A program made the position numbers and the translations under genes. 64,000 nt of DNA, from the NCBI GenBank assembly GCA_947034895.1, contig OX344765.1, positions 17,923,001-17,987,000 on the forward strand, read 5' to 3'. The notes beneath the pieces were generated by a model. The model saw only the letters and a program-made list of their open reading frames with translations. It made no database searches and was not told the DNA's origin. This document shows positions 25,118 to 38,389 of this stretch, in pieces; positions within the stretch are counted from its first letter, which is position 1, and each line of letters opens with the position of its first letter. The stretch comes from Rhytidiadelphus loreus. Taxonomy: Eukaryota; Streptophyta; Bryopsida; Hypnales; Hylocomiaceae.

Positions 25118-27873
25118 CTAGGTTTCTGTTTGCTCAGCATTCACCTTCTCGACGGCAGCATTCAACCGGACCTGGGCTGGAGAATTTGGGTCAGCCAAGT
25201 CTGCGGGATACTGCATTTCAACGATACAGATTAGCACAAATTTAAATTATTGCTCAATTCATCTGAAGAACAGTACACTGATAGTACTCATAGACCGATA
25301 TTACAAATGAGGACTCTAATGAGCTTATATACCTGTCCTACAAGATTTAAGATCTTTGGGTTTGCTCCCGAGTCTAGAAGCATCTGCACGACGTCCGAAT
25401 GATTGCCCCTAGCTGCGTGGTGCAAAGGCTGCATAATCAACCAAGACAAAAGTTTAGTTTCAAACACGTACTGCAGTGAAAGACACCCTGATGTTTAGCA
25501 ACACAGGACCGGGGTATTCCAAATTTCCAAATTGTGAAGATGTATCTTAAGAAGTCATCATTTTTTTCCTTTAAAATCAAATTGTTAAGTAAGTTCTACT
25601 TGTGTGGTGGTTTTCTAAAATTTCTATTTTACTTGTTAATTATTCAAGTCGTTTATGAAGGGAAAAAGTAACTTCTTGAATAGGAAAAGTAACTTTTTGA
25701 CATACTTGTACTCTTTTAACCATAGAACATTTCCAAATAAAAGTTTTTTAGAGCTATAATGTACAGTTATTAAGAGAACTAACACATGATTCTATATTCA
25801 TCTAGACGGATGGAAAAAACAAAATTCTGCGAGCTTGCGACATGTTTTCATCTGCTGTTCAAAATTTGAATGCCTAGTCCTTAAGGGGTTCGATACTGAA
25901 AACCGCAAAAATTCAATAGTACATGTTGCAAAGGACCTGATTTGTGGAACGCTGAACAATACTAACCCCAAAACATCATGAAAGAAACAGAGACGAACAT
26001 CTAGTTCAACTTAGGACTTGTCTGGCATCATATGGCTGTAATACCCTGAGCAACAAGAATGGAGTATTTTCTTTTATTATGGATTCAAAATCGATATTGA
26101 AAGTTTACAGGACACCTCACCCCCAAGACTCCAGGCTATTATGTTATAAAAGTTTCAACAAGGAGAGAGAAATGTATACCGTATCACCATCGATGTCAAA
26201 TGAGTCCAAAACACGTTTAAGCTGTTCCTGGCTGTTGGCAGCACGAAGCAACACGCTCACAATCTCCCTGTAACCTGAAAAATAAAAGAATGAGCCCAGA
26301 CAAGTAAAATTAGAAAAACTCGCCCTAGAATTGATGGTGACAATTAAACAGAACTAATCATATCATTCAGGTCAGAAAAACGACGAGAAAACTCTCTAAG
26401 TAACCTTAAAGAATTAAGAATATTAAGATGCATTCTCACTACCTCCTGCACACGCATCGTGCAGAGGTAGCCCTCCATCCTCGTCTCGAACTTCGATACT
26501 CGCACCAGCTGCAAGCAAAATCTGGCACCCCACCCCACTCCTTACAATTTCCAAAAAGACATGTCGACTATACAGCTCCAAGGCACATTTAACTCGAAAT
26601 GAATTCTGAAAGAAATTCGAGACCTCTATTTAAATCTCGCTGTCAGGTACCATGGGGATACTAGGGGCGAATGTTTGATGTATAAATGTGCACTACTCAT
26701 ACAGTGAAATGACTAGTGCAAAGGATGATAAGATTTAGTCAATTTCAACTGGAGGAGATTAACATTGAAACTCATCAACTCTAATATAAATCTCCTGTAG
26801 CTGGATTGGATAACTCTAGTCATCCTCCGGTTAAACACTAGCCATGGCAACAAAAATATTCATTACAGAGTATAAATAGTATTCATTCATTCAAATATTC
26901 ACACATGGTACCTGACACTCTGATGAGCAATCTGGAGTATCACAAGCATTCAATTGGACAAGCATTCAACAGACCACATCAGTTGATATCACTTTCTGAG
27001 CATCAAATTTAGACGACCCCGCGATTAAACACAACCTTTACAACAACGATACAAAATCCTCAAAAACTCAACATGAATGTGACTTCCACGGTACCTGTAC
27101 GCAAGCAAGGTGGCCATAAAGACTAGCAATGTGAAGTGGTCTATCGCCATCTTCGCCCTCACAATCAACGCCGCTCGTGAGGTTGCCTGCAAATTGAGCA
27201 CCAACTCTCACCATCAGCTCAAAGAACAATCTAACAATCTAACAATAAAGAATTAGCAACCGAAATTCGAAACTTAAAATATAGACGAGATCTGCTCTCA
27301 AACACATTACAATTCGCGATGCGACCAAGCGTTAAACTTATGTCATAATTAGCTCGAATCAAACCAATCAGAACCCCGGACCGCCTGATAAACCAAGATT
27401 AGGGTTTCACAAACACTGCACACTGCAACTTCTGATCATGTTTTTCACAAGCCACATCCAAGAAGTCAATCCAAGACGCCAATCCAAGAAGCCAATGCCT
27501 TTTCGACAAATCTTTCCAAAATTCTCAACTCCACGATCCAAAAAACTCGAAAATAAAAATAAAACGAGAATTCAAATTAGGTAATGTCCAAAAACCACAA
27601 GCGCCTTCCAAGACGTAGATCTAATTCAGAGGAACAGAGTGCGCATGAAATTTGTGTGTACGAAAGTTCCCAAATCACGAAGCGGAGCAAAATGAAAATA
27701 AGGGAGAGAGCTGCGAGAGAGGAACCTAGCGCAGTGGAGAGAGCCTGAGCATCCCCGTCCTCGGCCGCGCTCATCACAGCCTGCACATCCTCGGGCACCA
27801 CGGCTTCCAAATGCAGATTGTCGTGCCCTGTTGCAATACCGTCCTCCTCCTCCATCGTGTGAGGAATAGCCAT
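25118..27873 (-). CDS. ankyrin-repeat protein, six exons, 200 residues
   Basis: Exons (minus strand): 27873-27726, 27186-27095, 26521-26443, 26274-26180, 25428-25333 and 25210-25118. Each junction is GT-AG, the phases agree, and the total is 603 bases ending in TAG. The protein starts MAIPHTMEEEDG and has an acidic N-terminus. Ankyrin repeats follow: GDRPLHIASLYGHLACVQ with ILLAAGASIEVRD, then GGLPLHDACAGGYREIVSVLL, then a loop with FDIDGD, then PLHHAARGNHSDVVQMLL with DSGANP. It ends YPADLADPNSPAQVRLNAAV and a short polar tail. Ankyrin stacks bind proteins; no enzyme, membrane or signal segment is present, so a soluble adaptor role is likely but the partner is unknown. The ATG at 27873 is the first in frame after an in-frame upstream region that does not look coding. 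Small plant proteins of this size with a few ankyrin repeats exist, but I do not assign an ortholog. Confidence 0.9.
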
Positions 27874-28180
27874 CTCTAGAATGGAATTGAAAAGCTTAAA
27901 AGTAAGACACAGATGGCGATAGATCCCCACACAAAGCTCAAGAGGGGCTGAAGTGATGGCAAATACCTTAGGGGAATTCCAGCCGGCGAAGCAGCGAGCG
28001 TTCCCTTTCCCATTCTCTTTCGTTGGTGCTTCTCGTCCGTTACAAGACGACGATCGTCCGAATGATGAACGATAGCCTGATTCATGAACGTTCGTCTAAT
28101 TGATGAACAATCGTCCGAATGATGAACGTTCGTCCGTGGATGGGTCATTTTATAACTTTCATTAATTGACACGAGCAACT
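27874..28180 (-). promoter_or_regulatory. leader and promoter region of the ankyrin gene, with short repeats
   Basis: Upstream of the ankyrin ATG, 28053-28136 carries repeated words: CGTCCGAATGATGAACG occurs twice (about 28056 and 28112), and related GATGAAC(A/G) and GAACGTTCGTC words occur between and after them. The GAACGTTC and CGATCG cores are palindromic. The position suggests promoter or 5' leader elements; no function can be read directly. Confidence 0.45.
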
Positions 28181-31040
28181 GAGGACACTTGTTATTTTTA
28201 AGGATGAACTGTTTTATTAGATCATATTGGCAAGTGAAAGAGGATTCTAATGTACTTGGGATGGATGATTTAGAGACCGTATGAAAATATGGTATAAAAA
28301 TTCAAAAAATTGTTTGTGGGTGTACCTAAAAACAATACTTGGTTCTCTTAGGCTCTCTTGTTTTGATTGTATATGTCTTGTGTCTTCTATATTTAGATTT
28401 CAATGTCACATTTTTGGTAGTGGTGATCATAGGTGCATGTATCTTAGTGATTGAACTAAAAATTGTTGAAAGCACATATCCAATTATAGCATTTTCAAAA
28501 ACACATTTTTGTTTTTCAAATTGTAACACATGTTTTTCTTCATTCTAAAGGTATGTTTTGTTACTTTTCTAATTGTTTTTTAAATGATTTATTAGAGACC
28601 CTATAGACATGAATGCAACTACTATCAACTATTTAGGCATTTAGGGTTTAATCCCATAGTGCTTTGATGCCCCAATTTTGGACAATGAATAGAGAGGTTC
28701 TAGGGGCTTTCTTTTACCACAAAACTTCTCATTCATCCAAACCAATGCTTTACCTTTAGAAAACCACCATTTTTCTTTGATGAATTTGATGAAATCTAGA
28801 TAAATAATATATATCTTTATAAAGATGTAAGCAAAAAATATGCAAACACTAGTACACAAGGTTCCTAAATGCGACCCATCACTAAACTTAAATGGTCCCT
28901 AAATCTTTTTTAACATTTGTAAGAAGGCAATTGGACAATCAATTATCATTTAGAAAAATTAAGTAGACACACCGTGGCTTTGAAACAAACCCTCCCTTGC
29001 TCTTATTCCATCCATTGACAAATCTTAATTATGCTCTCACATTGGCAATCCATTTTAGAAACACTTACTATCCATTTCAGAGCTCCATATAGGGCTGTTT
29101 GAAGAAGAGGGTCACACTCATAAGCGCCCCCTCCTATACAGGGCATGATAAGTGGAGCGACATACCGGTATGCACAAAATGTTCTTCAGAGAAATTGTAC
29201 GTTGCAACTTTGAAAATTGAATTTGCAAGCATTGCAATGGTAGGTTGTATTCCGTAATAGATAGTTCATGCAAGTCTGCACAGATTAGAGGTTTCGCCAA
29301 GAATGTAAGAAATCACATAACTTACACAACAGAAAGGTTTGAGAGGAGTGATCTATAGGAATCGGATGGCCATGGAGCAATAAACATTGTACTGTACAAA
29401 GATGTGCGACAGTCGGGATGAGGGCCACGGTGGTATAAGCGATGGTTGGAGGATGGCAGGCAGGGTTTAGGGTGATCGATCGATCCATTTGGTGAGGAAA
29501 TGCCATTACAGTTAATTTGGCAAGATCTACACTCAAATGCGACAAAATATACAGAAGGAATTGAAGACCACAGAGTCAGTTGAGAACGACTTCAAACTTC
29601 ATTGCCATTGAAATTTAGGTACAAACATCAAGTTTGACCGTTGGATTGCCAAAAACCGCAACGGGATGAGATTACCGGTAATGAAGTTGTTCACCAATTG
29701 TTCACCAAATTGTTCTGCAACGAGCTTGCGATTGTTCACTAAATGTCCACAACCAGTACAAAAGAAATCTTCAGTTCGACATAATTCACAAAAAAAACTG
29801 TTGTACTGTACAGTACAGTAGACCGAAAGTTCAAGGTTGGATGTCTTCGAGGACACACAACCAACAACCTGAACTTGAAATCTTTTGGTAAATCCCATCG
29901 GAATAGTCTGAATTGACACATTCTCGAATGAAGAAAGACCTCTGTGCCCAAGTTCGCTTCTCGTACTCGGCTTGGAAAAATGGGTTCACTGATACCCATT
30001 ACGTCCAAATTGGTTGAAGAAAAGAGACGTGCTGAGATTAACCAAGTTGAACTGAGCTTGCAATTGTTCACCAAATCTTTCTTGTACTGGTTGTTCACCA
30101 ATTGCAAGCTCATTGCAGAATCTGCTGTGCGCCTAGGCTTGATCGATGTGGGAACTGGGAAGGCAATTCATCGATTTCAAGTAAGAATGATAAGTCCTAA
30201 TAAATGTAAAGGTTCATATTTTTGGAAGGACCAATTTCAAAATACCCGTGGAAATTTAAAAAAAAATTGATACCTGTCAACATTCAAGCAGAAACAACTT
30301 AGAATTTGTTCAGACTATGGTTCTGATTCATTTTGTAAGTTGAACTTCAAGGCTCAAAGATGGAATCAAGATCCTAAGCAGTATGATTACACAATCCACT
30401 GAAAAGAGGCAGTCACTGCCAATCCACAAGTTCAAAATCAAGTCACTGCCAATACTTTTTTTTAATCGTTTGAATCTCCCTCAGATTTTTTTCAAAAGTA
30501 TGAAAACACTCTCCAAAATTACTCCGAAACAAGGCTTGGGTATTTAGGAGTTATCAACGTTTGTTTGGAAAAGTGAAATATATGATACTTGCTTGTTTTT
30601 TAGAAAATAAATTATCAACCCACCTGAAAGTCTGAAACTTGCAACAAAGTGTTGGTGACCAAGGGACAAAGAGGACAGAAGTGACCAGAGTTGAGTTGTA
30701 CCAAACCTATGAAAGCTCATCTTGAACTTATCCATCTTCTAATTACAAAATTAGAAATATTGTAGTTTCTAAAATTTATAAATTTACTTTCAAACATTGA
30801 GAATTATGAAATTATGAAATGTATAAAATTTCAATATGTAAAAAAATTAGTTTTCGATGGTTTAAATTTATAAATATTTAATATCTCTAAAGTTTAAACT
30901 AATTGAAATGAAATAGACTTTGCCATTGAATATTTTAATGTTTTAGCAAACTTTCAATACCGGTAATGCAATTAGTTTTTAGGAAGTTGGGTTGAGTCAA
31001 TTACATTTATTTGTCCTATCAATGAAGTGCAAAATTACTA
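28181..31040. other. intergenic DNA, no supported gene
   Basis: Overlapping open frames on both strands between 29118 and 30270 (up to 124 codons) have no recognisable domain. They coincide with an imperfect inverted repeat (29683-29770 against 30053-30121) and short palindromes, so I regard them as repeat-derived rather than genes. Confidence 0.4.
29683..30121. repeat. imperfect inverted repeat with internal palindromes
   Basis: TTCTGCAACGAGCTTGCGATTG near 29719 is mirrored by the reverse complement of 30099-30121, and the following CAACCAGTACAA is mirrored too. The right part is itself a perfect 14 bp inverted repeat (30053-30066 with 30099-30112). A 16 bp palindrome, TGTACTGTACAGTACA, lies between the arms at 29802-29817. 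Confidence 0.6.
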
Positions 31041-31044
31041 TTAA

Positions 31045-32050
31045 CCCCTAAATGCCCAAGGCCTATTCTAAGCTTCTTCAAATTTGTTCTAAATTGAACA
31101 AAATGCCAACATTTTGATAAGTTGTATCAATTTTTTTGACTTGTAACTGTACAAATTCAAACTAGACATGTTAGAGATCTCATAGGAAAAGAAAACACAA
31201 CAATATTACTTATGGAGTGAAAGATTATCATTAAAAAAAAATGAGGCCTCCAGAGGGCTGCCTTGTGGTGACAGAGCAAGCTATTTCAAGCTTGGTCTAT
31301 CACCCCAAAAAGTGCCTCACCTTTGGTGTCAGCCAAGGTGAATATCTCAAAATCTGCCAGTTTTTGTGATTTTAAAAAAAAATTAAAATTTATTTCAGCT
31401 TGGATTTATTTATTTATTTTTAATCAATTTTTTATTCATTAATTTCAATTTTTGTGTTGCTACCACTACATATTCAGGCAAGTGAAAATAGGGGGAAAAC
31501 GATTTTTTTTGCAAAAAAAAACAAATTTCAAGGTCCCTTAAGATCTGCTGGAGTAGCCCTCTGGAAGACTCATTTTTTCTCTAATGAATGTTTGACCATG
31601 AGTGTGTTAAAACTCCAAAAGTAATGTGAAGTCTTTCAATCTTCTTTTCACAAGTAAAATCTAAAAAGTTGGTGACCAAAACATTATAAGGTTAAAGAAC
31701 CTAACATGTGTAACTCCAACCAATTTATGGCTTCTCAAAATCTACTCGATAATTTTTTTTAATGAATTTTGAATATGATTTTTTCTCCAAGATCTAGTGT
31801 ATTTGAGGCTCATTTCCAAGAGCTCTCAACACTACGGGAAGTCAAGATTGCAATGGATACCCAAGTTGCACAAAATCTTGAATAGAAAAATCACTATCGT
31901 TTATTTTCATGATCGGATTTTGATGCCAAAACTAGACTTCAAGAAGAAATTTCCAAAAATATAAACTACTAAAAATAACAACTTTGTTAGGTTTTAATTA
32001 ACTTCAAAGTTTTGCAAACACCAAATTTGGATGCCTTGGGCATTTAGGGA
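31045..32050. mobile_element. piggyBac-like TTAA element, copy C
   Basis: TTAA stands on both sides (31041-31044 and 32051-32054). The left end is CCCCTAAATGCCCAAGGC; the right end read inward on the other strand is TCCCTAAATGCCCAAGGC, so 17 of 18 bases agree. The interior has no transposase and carries the nested MITE at 31229-31586. Its inner sequence does not obviously match copies A and B, which makes it a different subfamily with the same termini. Confidence 0.75.
31229..31586 (+). mobile_element. ~358 bp MITE, nested copy
   Basis: The ends are CATTA, an A-run, TGAGGCCTCCAGAGGGCTGC on the left and, read inward on the other strand, CATTAGAGAAAAAATGAG then TCTTCCAGAGGGCTAC on the right. 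An inverted second copy lies at 34851-35204. The interior contains GTGCCTCACCTTTGGTGTCA and GAATATCTCAAAATCTGC, both also present in the second copy. It sits inside the TTAA element 31045-32050, so it inserted later. Confidence 0.75.
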
Positions 32051-32054
32051 TTAA

Positions 32055-34850
32055 TGTAAGATTAACTAGGGCTCTACTCCTCTTTGATCCTTGCTACCAA
32101 TGACAAAAAATTGAAGGTTTGGGAATTTGGAAACTTTGGAAACAAAAAAATTCAACACGTTGTCATACAAAAATTGAAGTCCAAAAGCAATCACAAGTAA
32201 ACTCATATTGGAAAAAAGATTTTTTAATTGGATTTTTTTTAGATTGTATATAATTTGTTATGCTTTAAACTTTTAATAAAACTTAAAAGTGAAGTTAACT
32301 TATTCTGAGACTTGAGAAAAGAAATATATTTTTGTGGAAATTAGTACAATAAATTTATAATATTTCCACCTATTCTAATGCTAGGGACAATAATTAGATG
32401 AAAACCAAATTTAATTGATATTTTTGGATATTGAAAAAATATATTTTAGCAAATTGAAAAATATACTTTTGTATTTTGACCAATGTAGGTTCCAATTGAT
32501 GCACATGACTAAAGGATTTTTTTTGTGCGTGCATGTGTCTGTATGTATATACCTACGATGCTCTTTATGCTATTAGTGATGATCAATGGAGGTTTGGGCC
32601 AGTATCTAGAAACTTTGGTAAAATAAATTTTCACCCAAATATTGGAGCCCGAAAAGAATGGATGTCAAGAACCACTTTTGAGAAGAGTGGAAACCCTTCA
32701 TTGTGAAAATGTTTCTACATATATTCTAACCCAACATATCTTTGTAGTAGGTGCCATATATTTATGGTTGTTCAAGTTGACATGGTATTACCAAATTTGC
32801 ATATAATTTGTCTATGTCATCGAGTGTCTTGTATCTACCAAAACAAAAAAAGAGCTTCATTGTGCAATTTTGGAATTTGGTGATGTAGTAATGAATTTTT
32901 TTAACTTACTAAGCATAAATGATAATTTATGTTTAAACTCACTTAAGTTTCTAAGGCCCATATTAGTAATCTCTTTAGAAAGAATGATAAATCCCCTACT
33001 AATGTAGAAACTCAATTTGATTAGAAAATGCAAGGGTTACAATGTAATTGCTGTAATGACCTTTGAGTTGGAGTTGATTTAAGACTTGACTTGAATAGAA
33101 TCTATTTGTTAAGTTCTAAAAGGCTAAAAAATTCCACTAATTTTAGGCTTCTTACAAATTTGACCACATTCTAGTGACTTTACACTTTCAAAATTTTATA
33201 TGTTGTTTATAGAATATTTTATAATTTTTTTTTAGCAAACAAAACTTTGTTTCAAGTCATTCCAACAATTATTGCAAAAATCACAAGGTTCTTTAGATTT
33301 CCATCTTAATGTTGGCATCTAAGCAAATTTTCTTTAAAAACTTCAATAACCTTTTTTATTTTATTGGATAGATGTTTGTTCAAAAATCTTTGCTTCATTC
33401 TATTTTGATTCACTTGCCTTATAGACTAGGGGTAATTCTTTCTAAAATTGATTATAGATTGAATATTTGTAGTTTTAGAACATTTTTTTTCCTTTAAGTT
33501 TAAGATTTTTAGTTTTTCTTTAGGGTCTCTCATATTTGTATAAAAATTTATGTTGTCAAAGTCTCCATAGCTTGAATTCGACCCTAATATAAACCCTAGG
33601 CATTTGTCAATATTGAAAATAAAATTTAAAAAATCTCATTATTTTAAACCATAATTTTAACTATAAATATTGAAGCTTTGCTTGGACATCACTTGTATTG
33701 TGGAGAGAAAAAGAGACCTACTTTGCTGCACTAACCTTTATATCAAAACTAGATGAGGGTGAAAGCAAGAATCATTTGATGATTATGTTGCGATTGGTGT
33801 GGGGAACATTATGAATACTAGAGCTTTTGGAAAAAATATTTCAAAATAAAATAAATATGGATAAATTAGAAGAATACTACAAATAAAAAATTTACAAATT
33901 TAGTTACCTAAAAAATTTTACTCTAGAATTTATGTGCAAAAAAAGTCAATGACAATTTCTTCATTTTTTGTTGAAATTGTTGGAAAATAATGAAAGCATT
34001 TAAGGAAATATAACAAAAATAAAACATTTTAACAACTTGATGAAGATAAGATTTTTTCCCAAAAAAAATTAGAAGTGTATTTTTGGAATTTTTGTATTTT
34101 TGTCTAGAAATGCACACACAATAGAGCCTTTTTTTAATCTACAAGGAGGACAAATACATTTTTTTGGATAGAAATTCCTTCAACAAATTCTTACAACTTT
34201 AGTAGAGGAACATGGTGTCCAAAATTTGAAGTAAAAATCATCATTTTGAACTCATTCTAAACTCTAAAACCTAAAGTGTAACAAATTAGATAAATTGAGT
34301 AATAAAAAGTATTTTTTCTTAAAGAAATTATAAAAAATATTGATTGACTTATGCAATGTATGATTCACCTTCAATATGAATTTCAAGTACAAGTAAGATC
34401 CCTAGAAGTTTTGCTCAATTTTATGTTGAATTTACGACGTGTGATGCAAAATAGGACAAGTGTTTCATACTTTCACCCATTAGAGTATGGTCCAAAATTA
34501 TTTTCTTTGCTAATTTTTTCTCAGAATTTTTTATTATCTAAATAGAACAAAATAAATTCATTTAAGCACCCACTTATTTAATAAATCTCACTTGAAGTGT
34601 CTTTTATAAATTATTGTGCTTTGTATTCTAATAATATAAAATGAATATAGTTGGCTAGATTGGCATTACCTCCATTTCATCAAATTCATCTAACAAAAAG
34701 TGTTGTTTAAAAAAGAAAGTCAAGCATTGGTTTCGAAGAATGAGAAGTTTCGTAGTCCAAAAAAGCTCTTGAAAGCTCTATGTACATTGTCCAAATTTTG
34801 GATGTCAGAGCATAGCCATTGAAGAGGTTAAGTGCAAATCCCCTTATCCA
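32055..34850. other. AT-rich intergenic DNA, no supported gene
   Basis: Nothing recognisable; open frames do not exceed 64 codons and contain no motif. Confidence 0.45.
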
Positions 34851-35204
34851 CATTAGAGAAAAAATGAGGCCTCTAGAGGGCTGCTTCAGCAACCCATAAG
34901 GGCCCCTGAAATTTGTTTTTTTTTTTGCAAAAAAACCCGTTTCTCCTCTATTTCCACCCGTCTAAATCTGCAATGGCAGCAATGCAGAAATAAATAAAAG
35001 AATAAAAAATTGAATAAAAAAATAAAAAAATAAAAAATTCCAGACTAAAATAAATTTTAAAATTGCAAAAACTAGCAGATTTTGAGATATTCACCTTCGT
35101 TGACACCAAAGATGCAGTACTTTTCGGGGTGACAAATTAAGCTCGAAATAGTTTGGTCTATCACCACGAGGCAGCCCTCCGGAGGCCTTATTTTTTCTCT
35201 AATG
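34851..35204 (-). mobile_element. ~354 bp MITE, second copy, inverse orientation
   Basis: The ends are CATTAGAGAAAAAATGAGGC on the left and, read inward on the other strand, CATTAGAGAAAAAATAAGGC on the right. The inside is the diverged reverse complement of 31229-31586. It carries no coding sequence. A target-site duplication is not obvious, so the superfamily is undecided. Confidence 0.75.
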
Positions 35205-38200
35205 CTTTTCCAATAACTAATTTATCCTATTCCTGCATGTTGAACTAATTCACCCAAATCACACTCCTACTTGTAAAAAGAATTGAATTATTGTTGGTCA
35301 TAACATAATTCAATTATTGCGTTGTACCCAATTCAAGACTAGAATAAATTTCTTTGTTGGTGACACTAATTTTGCACCCTCACTAATAGGACAAATCAAA
35401 GTATTGTTGTTGTGTGCTGGTGGGACATTTTTTTCCGATGTGTCAGGGGCCCTTTAGTCCCCCAACACGCGGGGATGAGATATGCACAACTGAGCCAATA
35501 ATCAATATAGTAAGTGAAGTTAACTTATTCTGAGGCTTGAGAAAAGAAATATATCCATGAGAGACAGATGTCACTCAATGATGGGCCACATGCGACAGAA
35601 GAAGCTCCCGTCCCAGTTCGCCAGCAAGACGGATTGCCAGAAGCTACCCAGCAAGTAACTGAAGCTATTTCGAATGCCCATTCGTAAGTCCCCTCCCGAA
35701 TTGGTAACTAACCACCTGGCCTCCAGGCACGTCCTCCGATACTGGCTGCCCTTAAAAAGGAAATCAAATCATCAAAATAGCCTAAACTTTGAACACAATA
35801 GCAATTCGAATTCAATATGGAAATAATGAAATAATGGATGAATGGTAAGGGGGGCATAACTTGATGATCATCATACCAACTGAATGAGGCAAAGGTCCCT
35901 TTTGCATCCTTGAAAAGGGCCCCCTATGGTGAACAAAATTGTCTTATTTGGTTCCGTACCCTTGAATCCACTACTACGAGCTAGTCTCCATTGGGAGATC
36001 GGAACTCCAACTATTCGAGGGGTCTTTTTGTCCAATTGGAGGTTGCCCATCCGTCTAGGAACTTGCCATTACGGCCTGACATGCATGCCCTATGATCTTG
36101 TAGCTAGACCTTTGAACACATGCTGTAACCATACTAGGTAACTTGTAGAATTCATTGAAGTGCAATTTGTTGTAGCCACTTTATTTTGTTGTCTAGTTTA
36201 ATAAAGTGAGGTTTTGGTCCACTCTCTAGGCCATACCTGTAGAAACTCCGAATAGTGCAATGGAGGGTTTCCATAGGTGTGGAAATTGGAGGTCCAGTTG
36301 CCTAGTGGCAATTGGCTTGAAGTCACTAATAGATATCTTCTCCACATAGGAAGGACCATTGTCTGGTTTTACAATGTTATAGATTGGACAAATTGCAGTG
36401 GCTCTTTAATCTTACTTTATAGTTCAATTTTTTTTAAAATTTATACAAATACTTGTCTGTATTTTAGTATTGGTGTACATTTAACCTCAAAATTGTTCAA
36501 CCTTCTTTCCAACAAAAGAATATTTGGGATGAATGTGTTTTTTGGACAGTGAATCACCTCGGAGTATTTTATTCATCATTTGGAATATTGGTATAGGCTT
36601 CAAGGGGATTATACTCCTAGGTTAGTTTGAACACTTGTATGTTGAAATGGTCTAATTTTGGAATTTTTGTTGTCCAAAATGTCATTTTTATATTTTCAAT
36701 TTTTTTGAAAAAATCTCTAAATATAACATCCTAGATTTCAAAATGAACTAAAGAGTTTCAAATAAAATTTCATTTTTTGGGATGTTAGTGTGCAAATTAA
36801 TCAAATTTTGGAAATGCTTCAAATTTTACTTAATTATTTACAAAACTGACCTGAATGCATGGTACCCTGGTGCATCAAAATGTATCTGATTACATGGAAT
36901 CTTAGAGCATTGTGATAGTATAGAATTGCATGTAAAGAAGTCATTGAGAAAGTATTAGGAGATGGAAAGAGTAAACGAATAAATCCTGAATTTTTTTATT
37001 ATCACATGAGTATGCAATCACTTGTGAGATTCAAAAGTGTAACACTAGGAGTTGTCAAATCTTCTCCAAGAATGAAACTTCTATGACGGATGAGAAGTTG
37101 TGGAGTGAAAAGGAAGTCCTTATCCATAAAGAAAGTGTGACCCCCCTTTTGTGTTGTGTGGAGAATGAGAACGGATAGTAATTTCCTAATAAAACAATCA
37201 AAACTCCACAACAAAAGTTTCCGAAATACAAAAAAAAAAGACACAATTGTTTTGTGAAATACAGTGTACGAGGAGGTGAAACGAACAATGACAACGTTGA
37301 CAATGACAGTGAGATTGGTAATACAGGCATGAAACATTGGAAAACTAGATGAAAACTTTACTTGTAAAATGTTATTTGCACCCATTCTTCACCTATAGAG
37401 GACAATGATTGCCATTTTCAATTTCACAAAATGGACCCTTGGTAAGCCTCTGCAAGCCAACAACAAAGTGCCACCTTCCCATTCTCTAAAGATTGAGAAT
37501 GGGGAGAAGAAGGTGTGACAATCCCTAAGAGTAGCTCCAATGTTGACCTTGGAAGGAACACAAAAATCTATCCAGCTTGGGTTTGTTGCCGGAGTAGGGA
37601 GCATTACAAAAAATCTAAATCCTAAAGAAGGCTGTTAGAAAGTTGTTTGATTTTTGGCCGTGGTGCAAATATAGGAAAAAAATTCTATTATTTTAATTTT
37701 TTTTTAAATTTGAGGAAAAAATATTTTTTATTTTTATTTTTAAAAATTGCCAATTTGACATGACATTGACATGGCACTAGTAGTCTAGTAGTACCCCATT
37801 AGATTCAAAGACAAAAACAACATTTTTAATAACTTTTGTGTTGTAATTTTTCCTAATGTGGTCTGGGTCTTTCTTTAGGGTACCACTTGTGCACCAATAA
37901 ATCTAGGAATGGCAAACTTATTGTTATGAATGCACATTTGGTGAGAGTGCACTTCTAGGACCACCACCACCTATCAAAGAATTTTAAGCTTCATGTGTGC
38001 TCTTCTATGTCAGCAAATTGCCCCTAAATGTTGAGCAAGGCCTCTCATGTGAAGAGTCTTACTAGGGAGTGGATTTTTGCAAAAGCACATTACAAACCCT
38101 GTTGCCGCTGTTCCTGTGCTTGTTCCAGTGTTGTATTGGAGCTGCTCTAATATAATGTAGATTAGGAATGCACCAAGTTTAGCTGTCAGTGACTTTTGTT

Positions 38201-38212
38201 GAGTGAGTGACT
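35205..38212. other. intergenic DNA, no supported gene
   Basis: The open frames at 35926-36141, 36277-36552 and 37002-37385 have no recognisable domains. A stretch at 35600-35695 reads as a glutamine/alanine-rich peptide ending at a stop and could be a retroelement scrap. The tract around 37740-37800 resembles 15165-15240. Confidence 0.35.
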
Positions 38213-38389
38213 TCAGTTTGCCCTCTGGTCTTGCTGCCCAGAGTGGTTGGATTTTCGTATACCATACGGTGAGCTTAGGCTTGGGCTTATATGTAAGGAC
38301 CAATTATTTCCCTCTGACACCTCTGACAATCTTCGAACTAGGTACATCTGCTTCACCAGAGAGGCTTCAGATGTGACATTAGAGAAGGG

